DNA from: Kutzneria viridogrisea
GTDB taxonomy: Bacteria; Actinomycetota; Actinomycetes; Mycobacteriales; Pseudonocardiaceae
Direction of reading: 5' to 3'
DNA length: 64,000 bases
Assembly (NCBI GenBank): GCA_014138725.1
Contig: JACJID010000004.1
Span: 744,001 to 808,000, forward strand
A model generated the notes under the pieces. That model was not told where the DNA came from and searched no databases. It was given only the letters and a program-made list of their open reading frames with translations. Shown here piece after piece: positions 50,575-61,265 of the stretch (position 1 is its first letter; the number at the start of each line of letters is the position of its first letter). The position numbers and the translations under genes were made by a program.

Positions 50575-52158
50575 GTGTCCGAACAGTGGTGGCGCGGAGC
50601 CGCGATCTACCAGGTCTACGTGCGCAGTTTCGCCGACGGCAACGGGGACGGCACCGGGGACCTCGCCGGGCTTCGGGCCCGGTTGCCGCACATCGCGGAA
50701 CTGGGGGTCGACGCGATCTGGCTCAACCCCTGGTATCCCTCGCCGATGGCCGACTCCGGCTACGACGTCTCGGACTACCGGGACATCGAGCCCGCGTTCG
50801 GCACGCTGGCCGAGGCGGAGAAGTTCATCGAGGAGGCGCACGCCCTGGGGCTGCGCGTGATCATCGACATCGTGCCGAACCACTGCTCGGACGCGCACCG
50901 CTGGTTCGCCGAGGCGGTGGCCGCCGGGCCGGGTTCCCCGCAGCGGGACAAGTTCTGGTTCCGCCCGGCCAGCCAGCGGCCGCCCAACGACTGGCAGTCC
51001 CGCTTCGGCGGACCGGCCTGGAGCCGGGTGCCCGACGGCGAGTGGTACCTGCACCTGTACAGCCCCGAGCAGCCGGACCTGAACTGGCGCAACGCCGAGG
51101 TGCGCGCGGAGTTCGAGGACGTGCTGCGCTTCTGGTTCGACCGGGGCGTGGACGGGTTCCGCATCGACGTGGCCGACGGGCTGGTCAAGGACCCGCTGCT
51201 GCCCGACGTGCACGGCCGCACCGAGGGGCAGCTGCCCTTCTCCGATATGGACGGGGTGCACGAGATCTACCGCGACTGGCGGCGGATCGCCGACAGCTAC
51301 CAGGACCCGCGCGTGTTCGTCGGTGAGATGTGGCTGCCCGACCCCGAGCGCTTCGCCCGCTACCTGCGCCCCGACGAGCTGCACTCGGCGTTCAACTTCG
51401 ACTTCCTGGCCTGTCCCTGGCGGGCCGACCGGCTGCGCGCGGTGATCAATTCCACAATGGACGCACACGCACTGGTTGGTGCGCCCGCGACCTGGGTGCT
51501 GTCCAACCACGACGTGACCAGGCACGTGACGCGGTACGGCCGCGCGGACACCTCCTTCGAGTTCGCCGACCGGCAACAGGGTGCGCCCACCGACCCGGTG
51601 CTGGGCCTGCGGCGGGCCCGGGCCGCCGCGCTGCTGACCATGGCCCTGCCCGGCGGGGTCTACGTGTACCAGGGCGAGGAACTGGGTCTGCCCGAGGTGG
51701 AGGACCTGCCCGACGAGGTGCGCCAGGACCCGGTGTTCGCCAGGACCCAGGGCCGCGACCCCGGCCGGGACGGCTGCCGGGTGCCGATCCCCTGGGGCGG
51801 CACGCAACCGCCCTACGAGTTCGGCACCTCGGCGCGGACCTGGTTGCCGCAACCGGGGAACTGGTCCGGGCTGACGGTGGCCGCGCAGGTCGGCGACTCC
51901 GAGTCGGTGCTCAGCCTGTACCGGGGCGCGCTGGCCCTGCGGCGCGCGCTGCCCGCGCTGGGCGACGGGTCCCTGCGCTGGCTGGACTCGGCCGCCGGGG
52001 TGCTGGCCTTCACCCGCGACGAGACGTTCACCTGCGTGGTGAACCTCTCCGAGGCCAGCATCGCCCTACCGGCACACGAGGAGGTCCTGCTGACCAGCGG
52101 TGCCCTGCGTGAGGGCCAACTGCCGCCGGACACGACGGCGTGGCTGCGCACCGCCTGA
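50575..52158 (+). CDS. GH13 alpha-glucosidase (oligo-glucosidase type)
   Basis: This 527-residue cytoplasmic enzyme starts at GTG 50575 with GGGGAGGGA upstream. The four GH13 regions are DIVPNH, GFRIDVADGL (nucleophile Asp about 200), VGEMWLPD (acid Glu) and LSNHDVTRH (transition-state Asp). There is no signal peptide. It would hydrolyse the maltose- or isomaltose-like disaccharide brought in by the linked transporter. The stop is 3 bp from the convergent PBP-like gene. Confidence 0.93.
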   Translation: MSEQWWRGAAIYQVYVRSFADGNGDGTGDLAGLRARLPHIAELGVDAIWLNPWYPSPMADSGYDVSDYRDIEPAFGTLAEAEKFIEEAHALGLRVIIDIVPNHCSDAHRWFAEAVAAGPGSPQRDKFWFRPASQRPPNDWQSRFGGPAWSRVPDGEWYLHLYSPEQPDLNWRNAEVRAEFEDVLRFWFDRGVDGFRIDVADGLVKDPLLPDVHGRTEGQLPFSDMDGVHEIYRDWRRIADSYQDPRVFVGEMWLPDPERFARYLRPDELHSAFNFDFLACPWRADRLRAVINSTMDAHALVGAPATWVLSNHDVTRHVTRYGRADTSFEFADRQQGAPTDPVLGLRRARAAALLTMALPGGVYVYQGEELGLPEVEDLPDEVRQDPVFARTQGRDPGRDGCRVPIPWGGTQPPYEFGTSARTWLPQPGNWSGLTVAAQVGDSESVLSLYRGALALRRALPALGDGSLRWLDSAAGVLAFTRDETFTCVVNLSEASIALPAHEEVLLTSGALREGQLPPDTTAWLRTA

Positions 52159-52161
52159 CCG

Positions 52162-53580
52162 TCAGGTCATCGGGATGCCGAAGCGCTCCACGAGGTAGCC
52201 CGCGAGCTGGTGCAGCACCGCGATCGGGTCCCCCTCGCTCTGCACGGCCAGCACGAACCTCGGGTGGTCGGCGGGCAGCACCGCGACACCGCAGTGCCTG
52301 CCCGCCCCACAGGCCCCGGCCAGGCCGCTGACCGAAAATCCAGTCAGGACAGGTAACCGCAGCTGGTCCCGGGTCGCCCGCGCCGTGTCCGGGCTGACCG
52401 CCCGCACCCCGTCGGGCCGGGGCTGGGCCACCGCCGAGCCGTCCGGGGTGGTCTCGGCGGCCACCACCCTCGGCGGCACGCGGATTCCGTCGTTGGCGAT
52501 CGCCTGGTACATCCCGGCAAGCTGCACCAGCGTGGTGGTCAGCCCACTGCCCCTGGCCACCTGCCCCGCGGTCGCCGCCGACCACTGCTCACGCGGCAGC
52601 ACCGCACCGGCCTGCTCACCGGGCAGCCCGATCCCGGTGTGCTGACCGGCACCGAAGTGGTCGACCAGCTCCGCCATCCGGTCCGAGGTGACCGTGCCGT
52701 ACTCCACGGCGCCCGCGGTCGGCACCACGCCCAGCACCGGTCCCGGCTCGATCGCGGTGAGCCCGCCGGTCAGCGCGTAGACCTCGGCCGAGCGCGCGTC
52801 CAGCACCACCACCCCGGCGGCCGCCGCCTGCTCGGCCTGGAACTGCACGTCGGTGTCCAGGGTGAGCCGCAGGCCCGAGCCGGGCACCGCGACCTTGTCG
52901 TCCCGGTCGGTACCGGGCAGTTCCAGCGAGTCGCTGCCGGAGGCGGTGTCGACCACCCGCTTGCCATCCGACCCGCGCAACTGGTTGTCCCAGGCCGTCT
53001 CGATCCCGGACAGCCCGTGCATGGCCCCGGACTGCCAGATCGCGGTGCCCACCACCCCGGCGGCCAGCCGCCCGTTGGGGTAGACCCGCTCCAGGCGCGG
53101 TTCCGCCCGCACCACCGGGTAGCGCTTGGCGATCAGGATCGCGCTGCCGGGGTCGGCGGTCTCGGCCAGTACCTGGTAGCCGAGCTCGGCGCGCACGGCG
53201 CCCAGCAGCCCCTCCCCGCCGACCATCTGGTGCACGTAGTCGGCGAGCCGCTGCGTGTACTCCTCATACGTGCGGCCCAGTCCCAGCGCGGCCAGCCCCT
53301 CGGGGTCGGCCTGCCAGTCGGCGCGCAGCTGGCGCGGGTTCATCGACAGGGTTCTGGCCTCACGGGTGTAGGCCAGCGGGTGGCCGTCCCGGTCGGTGAT
53401 CTGCCCGCGCTGGGCGAACACCGTCATCGGGGTGGCCCGCTGCTTCTGCGCGGCCTGCGAGAGCGTGGCCGCGTCCACCACCTGCACCTGGACCAGTCTG
53501 GCCGCCACCACGACCAGTACGAACACCAGCAGCAACCGGCTGCGTGCGATCCTCGGCGCCAAACCGACCCTCGCCGCCAC
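52162..53580 (-). CDS. class-B penicillin-binding-protein homologue lacking catalytic motifs
   Basis: The start is taken as GTG 53580, with GGAGG 8 bases before it; 53610 is a possible longer start. The 472-residue protein has an N-terminal transmembrane helix, a PBP-dimer domain (AQRGQITDRDGHPLAYTREA; LERVYPNGRLAAGVVGTAIW; GIETAWDNQLRG) and a truncated transpeptidase region. The SxxK position reads PVLG (AIEPGPVLGVVPTAGAVE). The segment normally bearing SxN is missing, because the next match, HFGAGQHTGIGLPGEQAG, follows almost at once. The KTG position reads LAG (VSGLAGACG). It cannot act as a transpeptidase, but the reading frame is intact, so a scaffold or regulatory role is likely. Confidence 0.85.
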   Translation of the reverse strand: MAARVGLAPRIARSRLLLVFVLVVVAARLVQVQVVDAATLSQAAQKQRATPMTVFAQRGQITDRDGHPLAYTREARTLSMNPRQLRADWQADPEGLAALGLGRTYEEYTQRLADYVHQMVGGEGLLGAVRAELGYQVLAETADPGSAILIAKRYPVVRAEPRLERVYPNGRLAAGVVGTAIWQSGAMHGLSGIETAWDNQLRGSDGKRVVDTASGSDSLELPGTDRDDKVAVPGSGLRLTLDTDVQFQAEQAAAAGVVVLDARSAEVYALTGGLTAIEPGPVLGVVPTAGAVEYGTVTSDRMAELVDHFGAGQHTGIGLPGEQAGAVLPREQWSAATAGQVARGSGLTTTLVQLAGMYQAIANDGIRVPPRVVAAETTPDGSAVAQPRPDGVRAVSPDTARATRDQLRLPVLTGFSVSGLAGACGAGRHCGVAVLPADHPRFVLAVQSEGDPIAVLHQLAGYLVERFGIPMT

Positions 53581-53838
53581 CCTCTGCGCCTCCGTCACCA
53601 AGATCAGCACGACCTGAGCAGGGTCCCATCAACCGTTCGGGTGAGGAAAGGGCCGGAACGGGGGTTTCGAGATGCCGGATCGGCGGGAATGTAGGGGAAT
53701 TAGGGGTTGGCCAATGGCCGCCCAGACGGAATGGTAACGATTCAGCGAGGTCCGGAGCGAGCAGGGTCACACCTATGGAACGCCCTGGTCTCGCTTACCA
53801 TCGGGCGTCATGACATCGCCGTCGGGAGTGCGAACAGC

Positions 53839-55716
53839 ATGACAACGCAGGTGCCGCAACAGCCAGAACACCTCACGCTGGCCGGGGAATTCCCGGCGGT
53901 CGAGCGCGAGCAGTGGCGACGCTCGGTGGAGGCTGTGCTGCGCAAGTCCGGCGCACTCGGCGAGGACGGGCACCCGAGGGCAGAGGACCTGCTGGCGACC
54001 ACCACCTACGAGGGCATCGCCATCCAGCCGCTCTACACGGCCGAGGACCCCGTGCCGCCCGCCGGGCTACCCGGCCTGGCGCCGTTCGTGCGGGGCAGCC
54101 AGCCCGCGGGCTCCGCCCTGTCCGGGTGGGACGTGCGCCAGCGGCACGCCGACCCCGACCCCGCGGTGACCAACCGCGAGGTACTCGCCGACCTGGAGCA
54201 CGGTGCGGCCTCGGTGTGGCTGGTCACCGGCGAGTCCGGGCTGCCCGTCGCGAGCCTCGGTGACGCCCTCAACGGCGTGTACCTGGAGCTGGCCGGGGTC
54301 GTGCTCGAACCCGGTGCGCAGTTCGCCGAGTCCACCAGGGCGTACCTGGAACTGTTGCGGGACAACGAGGTCACCCCGAGCGAGGCCACCGGCAACCTGG
54401 GGCTGGACCCGCTGGGCTGGCAGGCCCGCACCGGCTCGGCCCTGGACCTGGACCAGGCCGTGCGGCTGGCGGCGGACTGCGCGCGCAGCCACCCCAAGCT
54501 GCGGGTGCTGGTCGCCGACGCGCTGCCTTACCACGACGCGGGCGGCAGCGACGCGGAGGAACTGGGCTGCTCCATCGCGGCCGGTACCGCCTACCTGCGC
54601 GCGCTGACCGAGGCCGGGCTGGACGTGGACACCGCCTGCCGCCTGGTCGAGTTCCGCTACGCGGCCACCGCCGACCAATTCCTGACCATCGCCAAGCTGC
54701 GTGCGGCGCGGCGGCTGTGGGACCGGGTCAGCCAGGTCGCGGGCGCCTCCCCCGCGCACCGCGCGCAGCACCAGCACGCGGTGACCTCCTCGGCGATGCT
54801 GACCCGCCGCGACCCGTGGGTGAACATGCTGCGCACCACCCTGGCCTGCTTCGCCGCGGGCACAGGTGGGGCCGACGCGGTGACCGTGCTGCCCTTCGAC
54901 GCGGCGATCGGCCTGCCCGACGGCTTCGCCCGGCGCATCGCGCGCAACACCCAGGCGCTGCTGCTGGAGGAGTCGCACCTGGCGCAGGTCATCGACCCCG
55001 CGGGCGGCTCCTGGTACGTGGAGAGCCTGACCGAGCAGCTGGCCCGCACCGCGTGGAGCTGGTTCCAGGAGATCGAACGCGCCGGTGGCCTGGCCGCCGC
55101 GCAGTCCAGCGGGCTGGTCGCCGACCGGCTCGCGGCCACCTGGCAGCGCCGCCGCGACAACATCGCGCACCGCCGCGACGCCATCACCGGGGTCAGCGAG
55201 TTCCCCCACCTGGCGGAGAAACCCGTACAGCGCAAGCCGGTCCCGCAGGCACCCGGCGGCGGCCTGCCGGTGCTGCGCTACGCCCAGGACTTCGAGGAGC
55301 TCCGGGACCGCTCCGACGCGGTACTGGCCGAGACCGGCCACCGCCCCCAGTTGTTCCTCGCGACGCTGGGGCCGGTGGCCGTCCACACCGGACGGTCCAC
55401 CTTCACCGCCAACCTGTTCAACGCGGGCGGCATCGAGACCCCCGCCGCGGGCGCCACGGCCGGGGCCGAGGAGGTGGTCGCGGCGTTCACCGCCAGCGGG
55501 GCCACCATCGCCTGCCTGTGCTCGGCGGACAAGGTCTACGCCGAGCGCGCCGCCGAGACCATCGCCGCGCTCAAGGCGGCGGGCGCGCGCAGGGTGCTGC
55601 TCGCGGGCAGCCCCAAGGCCTGGGCCGAGGTGGGCGCCGACGGCTTCGTGTTCGCCGGGTGCGACGCGCTGCGGACCCTGACCAACACCTACCGCGAGTT
55701 GGGGGTTTCCCGATGA
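53839..55716 (+). CDS. mutA: methylmalonyl-CoA mutase small (beta) subunit
   Basis: This 625-residue protein starts at ATG 53839. It has the TIM-barrel fold of methylmalonyl-CoA mutases with [13 protein letters not shown]-type entry, RARRLWDRV-like and [20 protein letters not shown] regions, then a degenerate cobalamin-type domain that lacks the DxHxxG histidine. It has a structural role in the heterodimer. It overlaps the large-subunit start by 4 bp. Confidence 0.95.
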   Translation: MTTQVPQQPEHLTLAGEFPAVEREQWRRSVEAVLRKSGALGEDGHPRAEDLLATTTYEGIAIQPLYTAEDPVPPAGLPGLAPFVRGSQPAGSALSGWDVRQRHADPDPAVTNREVLADLEHGAASVWLVTGESGLPVASLGDALNGVYLELAGVVLEPGAQFAESTRAYLELLRDNEVTPSEATGNLGLDPLGWQARTGSALDLDQAVRLAADCARSHPKLRVLVADALPYHDAGGSDAEELGCSIAAGTAYLRALTEAGLDVDTACRLVEFRYAATADQFLTIAKLRAARRLWDRVSQVAGASPAHRAQHQHAVTSSAMLTRRDPWVNMLRTTLACFAAGTGGADAVTVLPFDAAIGLPDGFARRIARNTQALLLEESHLAQVIDPAGGSWYVESLTEQLARTAWSWFQEIERAGGLAAAQSSGLVADRLAATWQRRRDNIAHRRDAITGVSEFPHLAEKPVQRKPVPQAPGGGLPVLRYAQDFEELRDRSDAVLAETGHRPQLFLATLGPVAVHTGRSTFTANLFNAGGIETPAAGATAGAEEVVAAFTASGATIACLCSADKVYAERAAETIAALKAAGARRVLLAGSPKAWAEVGADGFVFAGCDALRTLTNTYRELGVSR

Positions 55717-57890
55717 TCCCGAGTTTCGCCGACGTGCCCCTGGGCGAGCCGGAGGTCCAGGGCGGCCCGGACGACTGGCGCAAGGCCGTGCTGGCCGCCA
55801 CCGGCAAGGACAGCGACGCGCTGGTGTGGGAGGCGCCCGAGGGCATCGGGGTCAAGCCGCTCTACACCGCCGAGGACCTGGCCGGCGTGGACTTCCTGGG
55901 CACCTACCCGGGCATCGCCCCGTACCTGCGCGGCCCGTACCCGACGATGTACGTCAACCAGCCGTGGACCATCCGCCAGTACGCGGGCTTCTCCACCGCC
56001 GAGGAGTCCAACGCCTTCTACCGGCGCAACCTGGCCGCCGGGCAGAAGGGCCTGTCGGTGGCCTTCGACCTGGCCACCCACCGCGGCTACGACAGCGACC
56101 ACCCGAGGGTCTCCGGCGACGTGGGCATGGCCGGGGTGGCCATCGACTCGATCTACGACATGCGCCAGCTGTTCGACGGCATCCCGCTGGACCGGATGAG
56201 CGTGTCGATGACCATGAACGGCGCGGTGCTGCCGGTGCTGGCGCTGTACATCGTGGCCGCCGAGGAGCAGGGGGTGGCCCCGGAGCAGCTGGCCGGGACC
56301 ATCCAGAACGACATCCTCAAGGAGTTCATGGTCCGCAACACCTACATCTACCCGCCGCAGCCCTCGATGCGGATCATCTCCGACATCTTCGCGTTCACCT
56401 CGCAGCGGATGCCGAAGTACAACTCGATCTCCATCTCCGGCTACCACATCCAGGAGGCCGGGGCCACCGCCGACCTGGAGCTGGCCTACACCCTGGCCGA
56501 CGGGGTGGAGTACCTGCGGGCGGGCATCGGCGCCGGGCTGAGCGTGGACACCTTCGCGCCGAGGCTGTCGTTCTTCTGGGCCATCGGCATGAACTTCTTC
56601 ATGGAGGTGGCCAAGCTGCGCGCGGCCCGCCTGCTGTGGGCCAAGCTGGTCAAGGGTTTCGACCCGAAGAACCCCAAGTCGCTGTCCCTGCGCACGCACT
56701 CGCAGACCTCCGGCTGGTCGCTGACCGCGCAGGACGTGTTCAACAACGTGGCCCGCACCTGCGTGGAGGCCATGGCCGCCACCCAGGGGCACACCCAGTC
56801 CCTGCACACCAACGCGCTGGACGAGGCACTTGCCCTGCCCACCGACTTCTCCGCCCGCATCGCGCGCAACACGCAGTTGTTGCTGCAACAGGAATCCGGC
56901 ACCACGCGGGTGATCGACCCGTGGGGCGGCAGCGCCTTCGTGGAGCGGCTGACCTACGACCTGGCGCGGCGGGCCTGGGCGCACATCACCGAGGTCGAGC
57001 AGGCCGGTGGCATGGCCAAGGCCATCGACGCGGGCATCCCCAAGCTGCGCGTGGAGGAGGCAGCGGCCCGCACCCAGGCACGCATCGACTCGGGCCGTCA
57101 GCCGGTGATCGGGGTGAACAAGTACCGGGTCGAGGAGGACGAGCAGATCGAGGTCCTCAAGGTGGACAACGCCGGGGTGCGCGCCCAGCAGCTGGACAAG
57201 CTGCGCAGGCTGCGCGAGGAGCGCGACGAACAGTCCACACAGGACGCACTGCGCGCGCTGACCGAGGCGGCCGGCGGCGGGGGCAACCTGTTGGAGCTGG
57301 CCGTGAACGCCGCCCGCGCCAAGGCCACCGTCGGCGAGATCTCCGACGCGCTGGAGAAGGTCTACGGGCGGCACGCCAGCCAGATCCGTACCATCTCCGG
57401 TGTGTACCGCGACGAGGCAGGCAAGACCGGCAACGTCGCCGCCGTGCAGGAGCGGGTCGCCCACTTCGAGCAGGAGGAGGGCCGCCGCCCGCGCATCCTG
57501 GTCGCCAAGATGGGCCAGGACGGGCACGACCGCGGCCAGAAGGTGATCGCCACGGCCTTCGCCGACCTGGGCTTCGACGTGGACGTGGGCCCGCTGTTCC
57601 AGACCCCGGCCGAGGTGGCCCGCCAGGCGATCGAGGCCGACGTGCACATCGTCGGCGTGTCCTCGCTGGCGGCCGGTCACCTCACGCTGGTGCCCGCGCT
57701 GCGTACCGAACTGGACGAGCTGGACCGCGCGGACATCATGATCGTGGTGGGCGGCGTGATCCCGCCCGCGGACTTCCCCGCGCTGCGCGAGGCGGGGGCC
57801 GCGGCGATCTTCCCGCCGGGCACGGTCATCGCCGAGGCCGCGCTGGACCTGTTGGAGCAGCTCGGCACCCAGCTGGACCACGCGAGCTGA
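55713..57890 (+). CDS. mutB: methylmalonyl-CoA mutase large (alpha) subunit
   Basis: This 725-residue catalytic subunit starts at ATG 55713. It has the substrate barrel with the catalytic region [14 protein letters not shown] and [31 protein letters not shown], and the C-terminal B12 domain with the cobalt-ligand motif GQDGHDRGQ and later GVSSLAAGH and [11 protein letters not shown]. It interconverts methylmalonyl-CoA and succinyl-CoA using adenosylcobalamin. Confidence 0.97.
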   Translation: MIPSFADVPLGEPEVQGGPDDWRKAVLAATGKDSDALVWEAPEGIGVKPLYTAEDLAGVDFLGTYPGIAPYLRGPYPTMYVNQPWTIRQYAGFSTAEESNAFYRRNLAAGQKGLSVAFDLATHRGYDSDHPRVSGDVGMAGVAIDSIYDMRQLFDGIPLDRMSVSMTMNGAVLPVLALYIVAAEEQGVAPEQLAGTIQNDILKEFMVRNTYIYPPQPSMRIISDIFAFTSQRMPKYNSISISGYHIQEAGATADLELAYTLADGVEYLRAGIGAGLSVDTFAPRLSFFWAIGMNFFMEVAKLRAARLLWAKLVKGFDPKNPKSLSLRTHSQTSGWSLTAQDVFNNVARTCVEAMAATQGHTQSLHTNALDEALALPTDFSARIARNTQLLLQQESGTTRVIDPWGGSAFVERLTYDLARRAWAHITEVEQAGGMAKAIDAGIPKLRVEEAAARTQARIDSGRQPVIGVNKYRVEEDEQIEVLKVDNAGVRAQQLDKLRRLREERDEQSTQDALRALTEAAGGGGNLLELAVNAARAKATVGEISDALEKVYGRHASQIRTISGVYRDEAGKTGNVAAVQERVAHFEQEEGRRPRILVAKMGQDGHDRGQKVIATAFADLGFDVDVGPLFQTPAEVARQAIEADVHIVGVSSLAAGHLTLVPALRTELDELDRADIMIVVGGVIPPADFPALREAGAAAIFPPGTVIAEAALDLLEQLGTQLDHAS

Positions 57891-58885
57891 TGGCGCGCAG
57901 GCCCATCGACGTCCGCGAGTACGCCAAGGGAGTGCTCGACGGTTCGCGCACCATGCTGGCCAGGGCGATCACCCTGGTGGAGTCGACCCGCCCCGACCAC
58001 CGCGAGCTGGCCCAGCAGTTGCTGGTCGAACTGCTGCCGCACGCGGGCGGCGCGCACCGGGTCGGCATCACCGGTGTGCCCGGCGCGGGCAAGTCCACGT
58101 TCATCGAGGCGCTGGGCACCAACCTGACCGGCGCCGGACACCGGGTCGCCGTGCTCGCGGTCGACCCCTCGTCCAGCCGTACCGGGGGCAGCATCCTCGG
58201 CGACAAGACCCGCATGGCGCGGTTGGCCGTGGACGACAACGCCTTCGTGCGGCCCTCGCCGACCTCCGGCACGCTCGGCGGGGTCGCCCGCGCCACGCGG
58301 GAGACGGTGGTGCTGGTGGAGGCCGCCGGCTACGACGTGGTGCTGATCGAGACGGTCGGCGTCGGGCAGTCGGAGATCACGGTCGCCAACATGGTGGACT
58401 GCTTCCTGCTGCTCGCGCTGGCCCGCACCGGGGACCAGTTGCAGGGCATCAAGAAGGGCGTGCTGGAGCTGGCCGACCTGGTGGCGGTGAACAAGGCGGA
58501 CGGCCCGCACGAGCCCGACGCGCGCAAGGCCGCCCGCGAGCTGAGCGGTGCGCTTCGCTTGCTGCACACCGGGAACACCTCCTCGTGGGCGCCGAAGGTC
58601 GTGACGTGCAGCGGGCTGACCAACGTCGGTCTGGACACGATCTGGGAGACCGTGGAGCAGCACCGCGCCGTGTTGCAGGACAGCGGGGAACTGGACGCAC
58701 GGCGGCGCAAGCAGCAGGTGGACTGGACCTGGTCCATGGTGCACGACCAGTTGCTGTCCCAGCTGCACGGCAACCCCGCCGTCCGCGCGCTGGCGCCCGA
58801 ACTGGAACGGGCCGTGCGCGAGGGCGAGCTGACCGCCACCCTCGCCGCCGACCAACTCCTCGCCGCCTTCCGCGACCAGGCCTGA
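57890..58885 (+). CDS. meaB: mutase-protecting GTPase MeaB
   Basis: This 331-residue G3E-family GTPase starts at ATG 57890 in TGATG overlap with mutB. It has P-loop [14 protein letters not shown], the [18 protein letters not shown] metal and switch region, and NKADG for base recognition. MeaB loads and protects adenosylcobalamin on the mutase. It completes the mutA-mutB-meaB operon. Confidence 0.96.
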   Translation: MARRPIDVREYAKGVLDGSRTMLARAITLVESTRPDHRELAQQLLVELLPHAGGAHRVGITGVPGAGKSTFIEALGTNLTGAGHRVAVLAVDPSSSRTGGSILGDKTRMARLAVDDNAFVRPSPTSGTLGGVARATRETVVLVEAAGYDVVLIETVGVGQSEITVANMVDCFLLLALARTGDQLQGIKKGVLELADLVAVNKADGPHEPDARKAARELSGALRLLHTGNTSSWAPKVVTCSGLTNVGLDTIWETVEQHRAVLQDSGELDARRRKQQVDWTWSMVHDQLLSQLHGNPAVRALAPELERAVREGELTATLAADQLLAAFRDQA

Positions 58886-59074
58886 CTCGGCGAGTCCCAG
58901 CGCGCGACCACCCCGTGCCGCGCGTGTCGGCGCTTCGTGTGCGGTGTGTCGGCGCTTGGCGCGCGGTTTCCCAGATCGCGGGAGCCCGTACCGCAAGTGC
59001 GAACTCGCTGTACCGCAAGCGCCGACACGCGGTACCGGAAACGCCGACACGCGCGGGTTTCCCCAGGCCGGGAC
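58886..59074. repeat. dispersed 22-bp repeat units with inverted orientation
   Basis: In this 189-bp convergent gap, left-hand units read like CGCGTGTCGGCGCTTCGTGTG. After GCGGGAGCCC the units run in the opposite sense (TACCGCAAGCGCCGACACGC, 22-bp period). GTGTCGGCGCTT and AAGCGCCGACAC are exact inverse complements, so a hairpin is possible. It could terminate both convergent genes. A GAGTCCC unit is at the left edge. Confidence 0.55.
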
Positions 59075-59998
59075 TCAGGGGTGTAGGGCGCGGCGGAGTG
59101 AGTCGAGCTTTTCGGCGACCATGCGCTTGCTCACCGCGGCGGCACGGACCATGCCGCTGCCGTGGAAGGTCCCCGGGAAGTGGTGGACCTCGGTCGGCAC
59201 CCCGGCCTGGATCAGCCGGTGGGCGTAGACCAGGCCCTCGTCGCGCAGCGGGTCGAACTCGCAGGCCGACACGTAGGCCGGGGGCAGGCCGGTGAGGTCC
59301 TCGGCGCGGGCCGGTGCCGCGTACTGGGTGGCGGGCTGCCCGCCGAGGTAGTACCGCCAGCTCAGCTCGGCGTTGGGCCGGTGCCACACCGGGGTGTCGG
59401 TGAACTGGGTCATCGACGGGGTCGCCAGCCGGTCGTCCAGCTCGGGGATGCCCAGGTACTGGAAGCACAGCGCGGGCCCGCCCCGGTCCCGGGCCAGCAG
59501 GGCCAGCGCGGCGGCCAGTCCCCCGCCCGCGCTCTCCCCGGCCACGGCGATCCGCGCCGGGTCCACGTCCAGCTCTGCGGCCTTGGCGGCGACCCACTCC
59601 AGCGCGGTGTAGCAGTCCTCCAGCCCGGCGGGGAACGGGTTCTCCGGGGCGAGCCGGTAGTCCACCGACACGAGGACCACCCCGAGTTCGGCGGACAGTT
59701 GCAGCGCGTTGGGGTGCTCGGTGTCCAGGTCGCCGAGCACGAAGCCGCCGCCGTGGATGTTGACCAGCGCGGGCAGCGGGCCGCTCAGACCGGTCGGGCG
59801 GTAGACCCGCACCGGGACGTCCGGGCTGCCCGGCACGAGCACGTCCTCGACGGTCATCGGCACCGGTGGGGTGTACGCCGGCAGGTGCGCGCGCATCTCG
59901 TGCATGCCCGCCCTGGCCTTGGCCGGGTCGTCGAAGGTCGTGCCCTGCGGCAGCATCGCCAGCCAGGGGGTCAGTTCGGGGTCGATCGCGTAGCTCAT
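59075..59998 (-). CDS. alpha/beta-hydrolase, HSL (GDXG) family
   Basis: This 307-residue esterase or lipase starts at ATG 59998. It has the oxyanion motif NIHGGGFVLGD, nucleophile Ser in VAGESAGGG, Asp in EFDPLRDEG and His in FPGTFHGSG. Bacterial HSL enzymes hydrolyse short acyl esters; the substrate is unknown. It is divergent from the PucR-like gene. Confidence 0.92.
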   Translation of the reverse strand: MSYAIDPELTPWLAMLPQGTTFDDPAKARAGMHEMRAHLPAYTPPVPMTVEDVLVPGSPDVPVRVYRPTGLSGPLPALVNIHGGGFVLGDLDTEHPNALQLSAELGVVLVSVDYRLAPENPFPAGLEDCYTALEWVAAKAAELDVDPARIAVAGESAGGGLAAALALLARDRGGPALCFQYLGIPELDDRLATPSMTQFTDTPVWHRPNAELSWRYYLGGQPATQYAAPARAEDLTGLPPAYVSACEFDPLRDEGLVYAHRLIQAGVPTEVHHFPGTFHGSGMVRAAAVSKRMVAEKLDSLRRALHP

Positions 59999-60092
59999 GC
60001 TGATCATGATCCGGCGCGGGCCGGCCCCGGCCCAGCCGACAGGCGGCGCGAATGGACCGGCCCGCACCCGCCACGTGGCTAACCTGGTCGCC

Positions 60093-61106
60093 GTGGAGGG
60101 CTTGGTGCTGCGACTGTCCGAGCTGGACGCCGACGCGGCGAGCGCCGTGCGGGTGATCGGCTTCTTCGACGCGCTGATCGAGCAGCGGGCGAGCCTGGAC
60201 CGGCTCGTCGCCAGCACGGCGCGGCTGACCGAGTGCCCGGTCGGGCTGCACGTGCCCGCCAGCGGGGTGCGGGTGCGCGCGGACGCGGACGGGGTGCCGC
60301 TGCCGGGGCCGCCGAGGCCGACCGCGGGTGCCGGGCTCACCGGGGGCGGACGGGTCTGGCTGGAGCGCGACGGGGCTGCCACGGCGCTCGATCCGCTCAT
60401 CCTGGAGCGGCTGGCCATCGCGGCCGGTCTGTTGTTGGAGCAGAACCGGCACCGGCTGCCCGAGCTGGGCGATCCCGCGCTGACTGAACTTTCGGTCAGC
60501 GCCTCGGCGGGTGAGGCGGAGCGGTCACGGGCCCTGCACCTGCTGGGCATCGACCTGGACGCGCCGATCCGGGTGCTGGCCGTGCCGGGCGGGCACTGGC
60601 CGGGCCCCGAGCCGCAGGCCCCGCTGGGTTCGGCGCTGGCCGTGCTGGTCGCCGAGGACTGGCAGGCGCCCCAGGGCATCGCGGTCGGGGTCGGTCCGCG
60701 GGTGACGGCCATCGAGGCCCCGCGCTCGTGGCGGGCGGCCCGCACCGCCGCCCGGTTCGCGGTGCCGGGGCAGAGCGAGGTCGTGCGCTGGGAGGACCTG
60801 GGCGGGCTGGCGGTGCTGGCCGACGCGCTCGGCGAGCCCGAACTGTCCTCGGTGCCCGACGTGCTGGCGCTGCGGCGGTTGGCGACCGAGCCGGGCGGTG
60901 CGGACACGCTCGCCCTGCTGGCGGCGGTGGTCAGCACCGACTCGGTGCGCAAGGCGGCCGCGCTGGTACACCGCCACCACAGCTCGGCGGCGGCCAGGCT
61001 GGCACGGGCCGAGACGGCGCTGGGCTTTTCCGTGCACGGACCGGCGGGCCGGTTCCGGCTCACGCTGGCTCTGGCCCTACTGAGATTGCGTGAGACCGCA
61101 ATTTGA
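60093..61106 (+). CDS. PucR-like regulator with short GAF-like N-terminal region
   Basis: This 337-residue protein starts at GTG 60093. No clear domain is visible before residue 240, apart from a GAF-like body (RLTECPVGLHVPASGVRVRA). The C-terminal 80 residues are the PucR HTH (AAVVSTDSVRKAAALVHRHH, SSAAARLARAETALGFSVH). It precedes an NCS1 permease; this position fits a family in which PucR regulates purine or pyrimidine uptake and catabolism. It differs from the 28.9-34 kb PucR cluster by lacking their all-helical N-terminus. Confidence 0.75.
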   Translation: MEGLVLRLSELDADAASAVRVIGFFDALIEQRASLDRLVASTARLTECPVGLHVPASGVRVRADADGVPLPGPPRPTAGAGLTGGGRVWLERDGAATALDPLILERLAIAAGLLLEQNRHRLPELGDPALTELSVSASAGEAERSRALHLLGIDLDAPIRVLAVPGGHWPGPEPQAPLGSALAVLVAEDWQAPQGIAVGVGPRVTAIEAPRSWRAARTAARFAVPGQSEVVRWEDLGGLAVLADALGEPELSSVPDVLALRRLATEPGGADTLALLAAVVSTDSVRKAAALVHRHHSSAAARLARAETALGFSVHGPAGRFRLTLALALLRLRETAI

Positions 61107-61265
61107 TCAAACTTCACTCGAACAGCCGTAGTACCCCGGCCAAAAAATGCTCAACGTGACGACCGCTGCGCCCTTTGGGGGTAGTGGTTTGCGCTGGCCG
61201 CCGGGATACACGTCACGCTGTGTGTAGTAACTTTCCGACCACCAGCTAGTGGGAGGACGCGGCCG
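61107..61265 (+). promoter_or_regulatory. upstream region of the NCS1 permease gene
   Basis: This 159-bp gap is relatively AT-rich near its start. It contains TACACGTCACGCTGTGTGTA, a 5-bp-arm inverted repeat that could be an operator. GGGAGGA stands 8 bases before the permease GTG. No thiamin (TPP) riboswitch signature was recognised. Confidence 0.3.

Noticed and set aside
61107-61265. TPP riboswitch before the NCS1-TenA pair
   Set aside because: No CUGAGA/ACCUGAUCUGG-type core was found in either orientation.
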